64,000 nucleotides of DNA from positions 620,001-684,000 of the forward strand of contig CP084617.1 of NCBI GenBank assembly GCA_025917655.1, read 5' to 3'. Positions within the stretch are counted from its first letter, which is position 1; each line of letters starts with the position of its first letter. Positions 1 to 10,614 of the stretch are shown here, one piece after another. The position numbers and the translations under genes were made by a program. The DNA is from Chlorella sorokiniana (lineage: Eukaryota > Chlorophyta > Trebouxiophyceae > Chlorellales > Chlorellaceae). Under the pieces are notes generated by a model. The model ran no database searches. It was not told the origin of the DNA and saw nothing but the letters and a program-made list of their open reading frames with translations.

Positions 1-298
1 CTGCTGCGGGGCAAGGTCTGGAGCCCTGGTGGGCAGGCTGGGGCCCCTTGGCTCTGGCTGGACACCTTTGCAGCTCGGGCCCACAGACTCAGCTCCTCGG
101 CCGGGAGGCCCACCTGCCAGCCCCAGCCCGCCGCCTGCTGCTAAACGCATGGCCTGGCGTCCCCCTGCTGCTGCGACTACTTTTGCGGCTCCTGTGCATG
201 CGACCCGCGGCAGCCGTTACCCCTCAGTCAATCGGTGCGTGTGTGCTGCCCAAGGCAGCCGTTAATTTTCAAGCGGTGCATGCTGCCTGCCTGTTCAG

Positions 299-963
299 GT
301 GTGGAGGATATGGAGTGGGCCCTGAAGCTGGATGTGTGGAGCTTTGGGGTCACCCTGTGGGAGATCCTGGAACGGCGGCGCCCGTTCGAGGGCCTCTCGC
401 AGAATGCGGTGCAGGTGCATAGCGTGGGTGTGTAGAGGTCTGAATGAGAGGTGTCGTGACACGCTTTCGCCTTCGTGCCGCGAGACCCTTTAGGTTGCCG
501 CACAGCTACTGACATGACCTTCTGTGCCCTGAGTTGTTGAATTTTCATTCTGCCCCCCCCCACACCACCCACACCATCACCCACCCACCCACCCACAGGC
601 TCAGTGGATGGCTGACCCGTATGCAGCGCGCCTGCCCCCCGTGCGCCTGCCGGATGGCGGCAGCCTCACCGTCAAGCGCATCTATCGCGGCCTCTCGGGT
701 GCACAAGCTGTGCTGCCGGCTGCTGTGCATGCCGAGTGAGCGCCACTTTCTGCTTCACGCCCAGCCTGGACGTCAGTTACCGCCTCATCAACTCGCTCAC
801 GTGTGTCCTGGCGGCCTGGCTGCTGCCCCCGGCCGCAGACTTGATTGAGGACTGCACCCGGCTGGACCCCTACGCCCGTCCCTCCTCTCGCGACATCCTG
901 CTGCGCCTCAAGTCCCTAGCAGCCTTTGCAGAGCGCAAAGACACTGCCCAGGAGGCCCTGTGA
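299..963 (+). CDS. Protein kinase, C-terminal part (TKL-like), 5' end outside the window
   Basis: Three exons can be joined in phase: 299-414, 599-698 and 839-963, ending at a TGA. The first carries kinase subdomain IX (DVWSFGVTLWEIL), in which the Asp and Gly stabilise the catalytic loop. The last carries subdomain XI (RLDPYARPSSRDIL) with its invariant Arg. The DVWSFG-VTLWEI wording is typical of the tyrosine-kinase-like group (Raf/MLK-like Ser/Thr kinases) common in plants and algae. The catalytic HRD and DFG motifs must lie to the left of the window or in unrecognised exons before 299. Only about 20 residues follow the kinase fold, so the domain sits at the C-terminus of its protein. Substrate and pathway cannot be told from this fragment. 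Confidence 0.75.
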
Positions 964-1634
964 GGGCACCCTTGGTCAACAGCCCGCCGCTGTCGGGCCC
1001 TCTGTCAACACGCATGCCGCCCCTTGAACCAAACTGTTTCCCGAGATGGTTTTGCCGTTTTGTTTCCTGTTGCAGCCTCTTGCCTCAGTCCTCCCGCCGG
1101 TTGCACCGACAGCCTGATAGTTCTGTAACCTTTCTTGCTGTGTGACAGCCGCAGGACCCCTGTGCCCTGGCTTACTGCTGGCGGTGACCCCAGGTTGCGC
1201 CGCCATCCACCCGTCAAGCAAGAGGACGCTTTGCGTCGCATCTGCGGGTTCAAGGTCTGTCTAGTCACTGATCGCAGCCTTTGTGGGCATTCATTGCCAA
1301 AGTCTGCTTCCTCCCACGAGCGCCGGAGGCCATGCATGAGCCAAGTTACGCCGAACTGCCCAAACCCGTAATCGGCATGCATGCATCTTACTGCTCCAAT
1401 GTGTAAAACAAGACAATACTCCCGGCCGCCTTACCCTCATCGGGACCTCTCTTTCTTGTTGCCTCCAGGCCTCTCCTGCAGCACGCATTTGGGGTGCAAG
1501 CTTATGATCTGAGCGTTAAATTTTGTTCGAAGGCGCTACAAGTTCCTGTCGTGCCGCCTTTCGTTCGTTTGGCCTGTTATCGACTCACGTGCAGCGTGTA
1601 GGAGGGACCGTATCGTTTCCACAGGCTGAACACA
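964..1634. other. Intergenic: kinase 3' UTR and EPSP synthase promoter
   Basis: I see no coding signal here. It holds the 3' UTR of the kinase gene and the upstream region of the EPSP synthase gene on the same strand. Confidence 0.6.
1124..1128 (+). terminator. TGTAA poly(A) signal of the kinase gene
   Basis: TGTAA, the chlorophyte near-upstream polyadenylation element, lies about 160 nt after the kinase stop codon. The match is short, so the assignment rests on position. Confidence 0.4.
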
Positions 1635-4600
1635 ATGGCGGCAGTGGCTCAGGCACAGCAGCTCATGCGGGCTGCGCAGGCCAGCGCCAGCATGCGGACG
1701 GCTCAGCCCCATCTGCTTGCCGCTCCCCTGCGCACCCCGGCAGCCTCGCAGACCGCAGCCCATGCGGCCCTGGCAGCTCGCATTGCAGCGGCAGCGGCGC
1801 AGCGGCGAGCGGGCAGCAGCCTGCGGCGGCGTGCTGCGGCGCCTGCGGCTGCGGCCCCCGCTGCCGTGGAGGAGCTCACGATCCAGCCTGTGCGTGTGAT
1901 CGAGGGCCATGTCAAGCTTCCCGGCTCCAAGTCACTTTCCAACCGAATCCTGCTGCTGGCCGCCCTGGCTGAGGGCACCACCACCGTCGAGAACATCCTG
2001 GTGAGCCCCGCCCTTCCCACAAGCGGTGGGCGTCCGTCACGGCCGGCCCAGGCTAGCCTGGACCGCAAAAGCCTCCCCACCCACGCACGGCTGCACCAAG
2101 AGCACGGCAGAGGGCAGGCTGCCCCAGTGCGCCGCCCATGCCCTTTAGTGGCCGCCACCCGCCTCCAGTCCGTTCCCCGCTGCTGCGCGTCCCGTACCCA
2201 GAGCCCCCGCCGGCGCTGCTGCTTCCTGCGCCGCAGGACTCTGAGGACATCCGCTACATGGTGGAGGCGCTCAAGGTGCTGGGGGTGCAGCTCACCGAGG
2301 ACTGGGCCAACAACCGGCTGGTGGTGCAGGGCTGCGGCGGACGCTTCCCCAGTGAGCGGCGGCGCTGCCGAGCTGGGTGGGGTGGGGACGGGGCGAGGCC
2401 TTGTCACTGTTAAGTTGTGTGTGTGGGTGTGTGTTTTTGGGAGGAAGAGGAGGCGGCATCTCGTCATCTGCCGCACAGCGTCTCAAGCAAAAGCAGCCAA
2501 GTAGCGGAAGCAGGTCGCCGTTCAGCTGCATCTGCGATGCACCGCTGGCGCCTGCACAGCCGCGGGCGGCAGTCGCTGTGTCGACGCCATGCCGTGCCAC
2601 GCCTGCCTCATTTGAGAGCATGCCGTTGCACCCGGCCTGCACCCATGCCTCCCCAACGTCGCTGCACCGCCCCGCTGCTGCGCTGCTTCACGCGCCGACT
2701 CGCTGTCCTTGCCGCAGCCGAGGGTGCGGAGCTGTTCCTGGGCAACGCCGGTACCGCCATGCGCCCCCTCACGGCGGCGGTGGCGGCGGCGGGACGGGGC
2801 CGCTTTGTCCTGGACGGCGTGCCGCGCATGCGGGAGCGGCCCATCCAGGACCTTGTGGATGGGCTGGTGCAGGTGGCTGGGGGCGAAGGGGGCTGGGTGG
2901 GGTGGCTCGGTGCAGGTGGAGGGGGTCGGCACTGGCGGTGATGGGCAAGGATGGTGTGGGGGTGGCTGTGGCAGCGCGCGTGTGCATGTTGGCTCAGAAA
3001 ACAGGGGCCAAAGGAGGCGATTTGGTGGAGGGTGGGGGTTAACGCCAAAAATCCAGCGCCGGCTGCTGCCGTGGCTGTCACTGACGTCCGCCGGGCGCCC
3101 TTCTGCCCCCCTCACACACACACACAGCTGGGCGTCAAGGCGAGCTGCACCCTGGGCACTGGCTGCCCCCGTGGAGGTCATTGCGGAGGGCCTGCCCTCG
3201 GGCAAGGTCTCTCTCAGCGGCTCCGTCAGCAGCCAGTACCTGACCGCGCTGCTGATGGCGGCGCCGCTTTCGACCGGGTCAGGTGCGCGCAGCAACCTGG
3301 CTGCTCTGCTCGATCAGGCTGTCCTTGCGCGGCCTGCTGCCACATGCTGGAGCCTGCTGCGCTCGCTGCCGTCGGCTGAGGATTCGAAACATTGCTGAGC
3401 ATACCATGATGGTTAAGATTAATAACATGAAGCCGCGGCTCCGCCAGCGCCCTGCACCGCCCGCCCGCCTGCCTGTCCCAGCCGCCTCGGCGGCCCTGCT
3501 GCCTCTCGAGCCCTCCGCTTGCAGCGCTCCCGCGCCTGCCTGCGCCTCGCATCTGCATTCAATCCCTGCTGCCTGCCTGCCCTGCCGTTGACCCATGGAG
3601 CATGTCTGCTGCCGCCCTCGCAGAGGGCATCGAGATCAAGATCTCCGATGAGCTCGTCTCCCAGCCGTACGTCGACATGACTGTGAAGCTGATGGAGCGC
3701 TTCGGCGTCAAGGTGGGGGCCTGGGGGAGGGCTGGGGGAGGGGGCTGGGAGGCATGCAGTGCAGCCGGAGCGGGGGCAATCGTGGTGGTTGAGGACTTGG
3801 CGGCGCCCGCAGCTGCTCTCCCTCACACACACATTCCACTCATGCACATCTCCCGACACACGCAAGGCATGCGTGTATGATGTGCAAGGTCATTGACAGC
3901 GAGCTGCTGTGCTGCGCTGCAGGTGAACCAGCTGGACGGCCTGCAGCACATGCACATCCCGTCAGGCCAGACCTACAAGTCGCCCGGCATGGCGTATGTG
4001 GAGGGCGACGCCAGCAGCGGTGAGCGCGCGCAGCAGCGTCTGCATGTGGCTGCTCGGCAGCCTGCTTCCCGCACGTGCTAGCAAGGAGCCGCGGCCGCTT
4101 GGCAGGCGCAGCCGGGGCATGCTTTCCAGCAAACTTGCGAGGCGAGCTGAGGGAGAGCTACGCTAATCAGAGGGAGAGAGCTGAACGGTCGCTCCCCCTC
4201 AACTACATCCCCCCCCTTCTCCCCCGGGCAGCCTCCTACTTCCTTGCGGGCGCCACCATGACGGGCGGCACCATCACGGTGGAGGGCTGCGGCAGCGACA
4301 GCCTGCAGGGCGACGTGCGCTTCGCCGAGGTGATGGGGCTGATGGGCGCCAAGGTGGAGTGGGCCCCCTACTCCATCACCATCACCGGTGAGTGGACTGC
4401 GCAGCAAGGGAGGGGACGGGGCACACCCGGAGGTGCCGCCAGGAAGGAGGACCGGGCAGACCGCAGCCACAGCCACCCGTTGCCGCCCCGGCCGGACCGG
4501 GAACGCACTCCCCGCCAGCCGGTCTGCGCTTCTGTTTGGCCCTCGAGCCCCATCTGCCCCCTTGCCCCTTCGTCGCCGCGCCGCAGGCCCCCTCGCGGCC

Positions 4601-5347
4601 AGCTCAAGGGCGTGGACCACAACTGCAACGACATCCCCGACGCCGCCATGACCGCGGCGGTGGCGGCGCTGCTGGCGGACGGCCCCACCGCCATCCGGGA
4701 CGTGTACAACTGGCGGGTGAAGGAGACGGAGCGCATGAAGGTGGGGGAAGCTGCTGGGGCTGGTGGTGTTTTGGTTTTTTGGGGGGGGGCGCGTGGCAGG
4801 CTCTGAGTTGCAGCTCAAAGCTTTCTTCAGACGTTGTTTGTTGTTCACAAGACAACTTTAAGGTACAGCACACTTACATCATCCCCCACCTCCCTCTCAT
4901 CACAAACCGCAGGCCATTGTCGCTGAGCTGACCAAGCTGGGGGCCAGCGTGGAGGAGGGGCACGACTACTGCGTCATCACGCCGCCCAAGGAGGTGCGTG
5001 GGCGGTGGTGGTGTGCTGCCCAGGGGACGCATGCGCGGTCGACAGCCTGGCTGGCGGCGGCAGCCCGAGCACCAGCCCGCTGGTCCAGTGCTTGCACGCT
5101 CGCTCGCTCCCCCGGTTCTGGCTGCCTCGCCGTTGCACCCGCTCCCCCACGACGCGCCCACCCACCCACTCCTGCACCCCAGGTCAAGCCGGGTGTTGCC
5201 ATTGAGACGTACGACGACCACCGCATGGCCATGGCCTTCTCGCTGGTGGCTGCCTGCGGCGTGCCGGTCACCATCCTGGACCCGGGCTGCACCCGCAAGA
5301 CCTTCCCCACCTACTTCCAGGTCTTCGAGACGGTGGCCAAGCACTGA
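1635..5347 (+). CDS. EPSPS: EPSP synthase (3-phosphoshikimate 1-carboxyvinyltransferase), plastid precursor
   Basis: Sixth step of the shikimate pathway: transfers the enolpyruvyl group of PEP to shikimate-3-phosphate. Ten exons: 1635-2000, 2237-2351, 2718-2872, 3128-3282, 3624-3712, 3923-4019, 4232-4387, 4587-4740, 4913-4993 and 5183-5347. The first ~75 residues are Ala/Arg/Ser-rich and lack acidic residues, as expected for a chloroplast transit peptide. Mature landmarks in order are [23 protein letters not shown] (the PEP/glyphosate-binding loop in its class I, glyphosate-sensitive form), [39 protein letters not shown] and [10 protein letters not shown]. Two frame breaks interrupt conserved sequence: the C run 3166-3170 (exon 4) and the C run 4588-4592 (start of exon 8). 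Both lie in C5 runs and look like sequencing errors. The other junctions keep phase. Confidence 0.95.
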
Positions 5348-5530
5348 GGGCCGAGCGATGCGTCCCACAAGCAGACGCTGCGGGCACAACTGCTCATGTG
5401 TGCGTGCTTCAGGGCCCCTCCCCCCACCCCCTTGCCCCCACACACACCTTTTGTTCCCTCGGCCCACGTCACGATACAGCACTTGTGTGGCCCCCTGGGC
5501 AAGCCTAATAGCTAGCTGCTTGCGTGCTCC

Positions 5531-5535
5531 TTACA
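5531..5535 (-). terminator. TGTAA poly(A) signal of the small minus-strand gene
   Basis: TTACA on the plus strand, read as TGTAA on the minus strand, about 200 nt beyond the stop codon at 5733-5735. Confidence 0.35.
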
Positions 5536-5604
5536 TACATGTTTCTCCTTGAACTGTTCTCACTCCTTTCTCTCATTTTGTTTGCCTCCACGCACTTGGG
5601 TTGC

Positions 5605-5609
5605 TGTAA
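5605..5609 (+). terminator. TGTAA poly(A) signal of the EPSP synthase gene
   Basis: TGTAA about 260 nt after the EPSP synthase stop codon. Confidence 0.4.
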
Positions 5610-5732
5610 TTGCGCGAACACTGAGCTGCATCCTGAAGTGCGCCGCGTGCCGCTGCTGTGTTGTGTCGTCATGAAGTGTCGTCATGAAGGGCTGGAAGGA
5701 CCTGGCTGCTTGCTGCGGCCCAGGCTGTTCGC

Positions 5733-6371
5733 TCAGGTGATGATCGAGGGGCTCTCCTCCAGCTCCTTTTCAACCTGCTCAAGGATGAGCAGCCAAAGGG
5801 TTATGTGGGCTGGCACGGCGGGCCCCGCTGAAGGCTCGGCAGGCCAGACCACCTGCTGCTGGCATGCAGCCGCAGGCGCGTACCTCTGCAGCAATGGCCT
5901 GGGCCCGGGGGCTCATCTTGCTTAGATCCAGCCGGTGGTGCTTGCCGGATGCGGGGCCTGTTGAAGCGTGGGGCGGGGCGCTTGTCTGCACGGGGAGGCA
6001 TGGATTGTGTGGGGGGACTTGATTGGGCGCATGATCAGCCCGCAGGTTAAATAATGGCACAGCAACGCAAGCAACCGAGCACCCGCCTTGGGTGGTGGAG
6101 CGGTATCGTCTGGGTATAGGCGCGCCTCGATCCTGTTGGCCTCCCCTGCACACACGCCCACGCCAGTTTGAGGGAGGTCAGCAGGCCAGCTAGCAGGTGA
6201 ATTGGCAGGACAGCGGCAGCCCGCAGCGTCTTCACCAGGGTAGTGCTCAGATGTGGCCCAGTCGGGGGGCTGGCTGCCCGCCGTGGCGGGTGTGGCGGCG
6301 TCAGGCGCTGCGTTCGGGTGATGGTGCACGCCTGCTGCGCCCTCAATAGCCTCTCCAATCTTTCGCATCAT
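5733..6371 (-). CDS. Unrecognised small protein (about 83 residues)
   Basis: Three minus-strand exons join in phase: 6371-6236, 5957-5884 and 5774-5733. Both introns (278 and 109 nt) have GT-AG ends and both junctions keep the frame (phase 1, then phase 0), which is unlikely by chance. The product starts MMRKIGEAIEGAAG, continues through a His/Pro/Ala-rich linker, then DLSKMSPRAQAIAAE, and ends VEKELEESPSIIT. The C-terminal third looks like an amphipathic helix with an acidic face. I see no signal peptide, membrane segment or metal-binding motif. I do not recognise the family. It runs convergent with EPSP synthase and shares an upstream region with the NSE1-like gene. No frame correction is needed anywhere. 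Confidence 0.5.
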
Positions 6372-6832
6372 GGCGTGTAGGGGTGGGGAGCTGTGCAGCA
6401 CAGGCCTTCTGAATTATGAAAGCAGACCGGCTCCCTCCTCAGTGGGCCAGTTGTATCGTGGCTTTTACCAAATCGGCGAGGCCAGGCGGGTGGTGCAATC
6501 CAAGGGCAAACCTAAAAGGGAACAGCAAGTCGCTGAGCTGGCGCAGCTTGGCAGGCGCCGAAAGAGCCCACTGGCTGGGAAGCACAATGCCAACAATGCA
6601 ATTCACCTTTTAGCACATTATTTGGTGGAAATTTGACAGTCAGAGCTCCGCTAAACACATAGAATGCTCTTTAGTGGTGCACTTGCGGCAGCACGCAGTG
6701 CCGACAGGGGCGGCTCGTCAAAGCATGCACGTCACGCTTTGAACTACACAGCGCTCCGCTGCACCCTGCTTATGAACCTCTCTCTGTCGCTGCCTTCTTT
6801 CGCCCTGCTTAGTTCCCGATCGCTTTTGAAGT
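6372..6832. promoter_or_regulatory. Likely bidirectional promoter region
   Basis: 461 bp between the start of the small minus-strand gene and the start of the NSE1-like gene. The two genes diverge, so both promoters must lie here. I could not pick out a TATA box with confidence. Confidence 0.4.
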
Positions 6833-8310
6833 TTGTTGGCATCCTCTGCTTTCGCGCGCTTCACGGCGCCATCCTCTTGCTCGCACAAGCGAAAGTTGAA
6901 TGGCACCAAGAAGAGCAGCAGCGGCAGGGGTGGCGGCGGCAGCAGCAGCGGCGGCTGGCGGCGGCGGTGGAGGGCCGGCGGCGGCGCCGACCACCTTGCC
7001 TACCGCCACTGTTTCTTGCAGGCCATCATGGCCCAGCAGTTCATGAAGGAAAGCACGGCCAAGGAGCTGTTCCGGCAAATAACAGGCGCAGCACACGGTA
7101 TGCCTTTGAGCCCGACGATCCTTGCCGTCGGAACGTTGCGTTTGCACTGGCCCTGCTGGAGTGCCCCCACTGCTCCCGCCGCCACACGCTGGCCCCGCAG
7201 ACGCCAACTACATGCACTTTGTCGCGGAGATCAACCAGCAGCTGAACTTTGCGCAGTTTGAACTGCGGCGGGCCAAGTACCCGGTGCGCTTGCCCCTGCT
7301 GAAGCTCGCGGCACAGGCTGCAGCTGGCCCGCACAACACGTGCCGCCTTGCTTTGCAAACAACGATGAATCCTCCACACCGGCTGCGCCACGCGGCTGCA
7401 GGGCGACGGCGAGTGGTACCTGGGCTTTGTCAACCGAGAGGCGGACGAGGCCAGCAAGCGCGCCGTCAAGTACCGGGGAGCCAAGGACGGCAAGCCCGAC
7501 ACGCGGGTCACCGCTTACTTCCGCGCCCTGGTGGGCCGGCTGGGAGGCCTGCTCCCGCGTGAAACCCTGCTTGCTGCCTCTGTTTTGTTTGAGAACCGGC
7601 GCTGTGCACAGCAGACAGGGCAGGCTTGTGCTCGCAGCCGAGGCGCGCCGCCCAGCATCCAGCTGAGCTGCGTGCTGAGTATACCACCATCATTTTTGCC
7701 CCCAAACAACAAATGCACTGCGCAGCTTGACAACGTGGTGGGCTCCCAGGCAGCCGAGGAGGGCCTTGGCTACCTCACCTCCCAGCAAGCGCTGTACTTG
7801 GAGGTGTCCCGCGACGCCGCCACGCAGGCGGGGGAGGAGGAGGCGGCGGCGGTGCGGCAGCAGGTGCGCCTCTCCTGCCGCCGCGTGCTGCCCTCTTCCG
7901 CACGGGCGACTGGGCCCTCTTCCGCACGGGCGCCTGGGGCCGGGTTGCCGCTGTGCCTCTTGCAGGGCTCTGTGCTGTGCCTCTTCTGTGGCAGACGTGA
8001 CGCTTGCCTCCCTTGCTGCCGCCCCGAAGGCCCAGGAGGTGGCCAAGCTCAACATGCGGGAGCGGGAGGTGGTGTTGGCGCAGCTCACCACCGACGGCTG
8101 GCTGGCGCACATGCCGCGCAGGGCGGGCTGCTACACGCTCGGGGTGCGACTGCCGCCGCCGCCGCCTTGGCACAACAGGGGAGCGTGGTGCACAATTGTA
8201 TGGCTGCCTCGGGCGATACGCCAGCCTGACTTGCGCATGGACATGCCAACACCCTGCAGCCCCGGTCGTTCCTGGAGCTGTCGCAAGCACTGGAGGGGAT
8301 GGCGCAGTGA
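6833..8310 (+). CDS. NSE1: NSE1-like subunit of the SMC5/6 complex, no RING domain seen
   Basis: NSE1 pairs with NSE3 in the SMC5/6 complex, which acts in DNA repair. Exons: ~6833-7097, 7201-7283, 7402-7530, 7726-7863, 8036-8142 and 8260-8310; all joins keep phase. Family-like stretches are RHCFLQAIMAQQFMKES, MHFVAEINQQLNFAQFELRR, WYLGFVNREADEASK, LDNVVGSQAAEEGLGYLTSQ, VVLAQLTTDGWLAH and LGPRSFLELSQAL. These cover both winged-helix domains. The family normally continues into a C-terminal RING-like zinc finger, but here a TGA follows ALEGMAQ and no Cys-x2-Cys cluster is visible in any frame of the next 500 bases. The start is uncertain: ATG 6833 is in frame, while ATG 6900 (Ala/Gly-rich) would need one extra base. 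Confidence 0.8.
7890..7937 (+). repeat. 24-nt tandem duplication in an NSE1 intron
   Basis: Two adjacent copies of a 24-nt unit beginning GCCCTCTTCCGCACGGGCG differ at one base. They lie in the intron between exons ending at 7863 and starting at 8036. Confidence 0.7.
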
Positions 8311-8488
8311 GGCTGGGTGCATGCCGCAAGGGCGGCGTTGGCGCGGTACCGTCGCCATTTGCCCTCGAGCCCCACTTTACCACCTCCGTGGCATTTAGCA
8401 GCATTGTATGTCGGCGCCGCTTTGCATAATTGTGTTATACACACGTCCTTCTAGCCCTTCAAAGAGAAGTTATCTTTAGCAGTGAGGG

Positions 8489-9818
8489 ATGGCTGTCGGG
8501 CGACTTCGCCGGCGGACGGACGCCGTGAAATCAACTGAAGATGACGGTGAGATGGTGCTGGAATGCACTCTTAGCCAAGTGGAGCTTCCACAGAAAGCTG
8601 GGCCATCGCCAGATGGAGCCAGACGCGCCAACCCTCCCGCCCTTGCAGACCTGCGGCACAGCCAGTCACCACACAAAGGGGCACAGCCCCAGCGCAAGGC
8701 GGCCTGGCTGTTGAAGGTGAGGCTCAACACATGCCATGTCGACACTGGCGCACCATGGCGGCTTAGCGACACCACCTCTGAATCCTGTTCAGCCCATGTT
8801 GCTTGGCTTCTTGAAGGCACATGATGCACCTGCCATTATTCCATTCCGCTTGTAGTTGTTACGTCGATCAAGAAAGGGCCTGAGCACGTCCCTGCCCGAC
8901 GGCACGGCAACGGCTCATTCCGCCCCATCGCCGCCCACACCTCCTGGCTCTTGGGGATGGCTGCGCCGCCCTTTGGCAGCAGCAAGCCATTCCGGCAGGG
9001 TTCTGAATCGGAGCAGCATGCACCTTTAGCCATGGCACAGATGGGCGGCGCATCAGCTGCTGCATCCGAGCCGGCCCCACGGCTTTCTGTCGGGGCGAGC
9101 CCGCGGCAGACCAGCCTGCTGTTGCAAACCCACCGATTGAGGAGATGCAGGAGCGGCACGCAGGCACAGACGGGGCAGAGGCAGCTGCAGGGCAGCCGCC
9201 AGCGTGCTGGCTGTCGCTTGCGGCATCGCAGCAGGCTGAGCACGGCGGCATGGAGGCGGCCATGGCCGCCGCCCGCACCGAGCTGGCCGCCGCCTGCCAG
9301 CTGGCGCGGCAGCAGGCGCAGCAGCTGGGGTGCGAAGGGCGTGAGGTTGACCGGCTCCGCCGCTGCCTGCCTGAAGCACAGCGTGAGTACATTTTGTGAT
9401 TCAATCAATGAATGCCGTCCTGCTGCTGACACCTTAGCTGCTTCCCACGTTTGACCTCCGATCAACACAACCAGCTGCGTCCCGCCTGCTCTCCCCTGCA
9501 GGCCACCTGGCTGAGGCGGAGGCCCGCCTGGCTGCCTCCACCGCCCGCCTGGCCGCCGTGCGGAAGGAGCAGATCGCACAGCGACAGCGGGACGCGGCAT
9601 TGGCGGCGCAGCTGCGGCGCCGGCTCGCGGCTGCGGCGCCCGCCGCGGCTGAGCAGTTTGCGGCCGCGCGGGCCAGGCTGCGCCAAGCTGAGGCGGAGGC
9701 GGCGGAGTGGGAGTTGCGGTACGCGAGGGTTGAGGCGGTGGCGGAGGACTGGCGGAGGCGGCACCTGAGGGTGCTGTGCACCCACCGCCCCGCCCGCCGC
9801 CTGAAAGTCCGCGCCTAG
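8489..9818 (+). CDS. Coiled-coil protein of unknown function
   Basis: Proposed exons are 8489-8716, about 9009-9382 and 9502-9818. The last junction is secure: the donor after LPEAQ and the acceptor before HLAEAEARLAAS join in phase and continue one heptad-like helix. From about residue 140 to the end the sequence is almost entirely Ala, Arg, Glu, Gln and Leu (LRQAEAEAAEWELRYARVEA and similar), which predicts a long coiled coil, and it ends in a basic tail (RRLKVRA). The first exon (VKSTEDDGEMVLECTLSQ) has a good donor (AAG|GTGAGG), but its link to the second is inferred. Position 9145 is an alternative start. I do not recognise a family, and Ala/Arg-rich GC sequence can mimic coding. Confidence 0.5.
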
Positions 9819-10614
9819 TGCGCCACTCAGAACCCTGCACCCTGCTCTCTACTGACACAACTGTCACAGAACTGTCAAGCCCGCTTAACAAAACTGCTGT
9901 GCATGCCCAAGCGGCTGAAACTGCTTGAACGCGCCGAGAAGAGGGCAGCGGATGCCGAGTGAAACAGCAGCTACCCTGGAGCAACACCCTTGGTCCCCCC
10001 CACCCTTAACCACAGCACAACTGACAGATACTTCCATGATTGCGATAAGAACCAACTTGTTGCCTTTCCCTTGGCTTGAGGCTGCCTGTGAATGGTGACC
10101 CAAATACCTCCACTGCAAGCTACTGCCCCTTTGCACAACACAGGCGCTAGCCCCTGATGACGCTGCTAAGTTTGTGTGATGAGCTTCTATCCTGTGCACA
10201 GCCTGGAAATCTTTGATGTAAGATTTGTCAATCACGTTCTTGGCAGACCTGTCACAGCAGCAACGTTCAGCAGAGAAAATTGGAAAGCATTACGTCACTT
10301 GAGAAGGGTGCTGTCGGGTGCAGCGATGCGTTGGGTGCGAACCAGAACAGACAGATCAGCTGGAAAACTGGCGCGCCGGGGAGGAACAACAGGGTCGCGA
10401 GTGAGGAGCAGTGGTGCAAGCTCAGCCCGCAGGCGGTAGCTGGGCGCCAGCAACTACGGGCCCAAGCACAGGTACGCCGGCATGAGGTGCGGCGGCCAGC
10501 AACTTGCGGCCAGCAACGTGACGCGCAGAGCCAGGCAGAGGGACCTGCCGGCCCCGTCCTGTTCTCCCTTGCCAGGAAGACGCGCGGTCCGGTTACTAAT
10601 CGCGGAGCCCCGGC
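9819..10614. other. Intergenic between convergent genes
   Basis: 3' regions of the coiled-coil gene (+) and the sulfate permease gene (-). A TGTAA at 10217-10221 could serve the former. Nothing else was identified. Confidence 0.5.

Larger units (their letters stand above)
5348..5732. other. Intergenic between convergent genes
   Basis: 3' regions of EPSP synthase (+) and the small gene at 5733-6371 (-). Each strand carries a possible TGTAA signal. No coding signal was seen. Confidence 0.6.

Noticed and set aside
8836-9987. 383-codon minus-strand open frame
   Set aside because: It overlaps the coiled-coil gene exons on the other strand, which join in phase. No domain seen.
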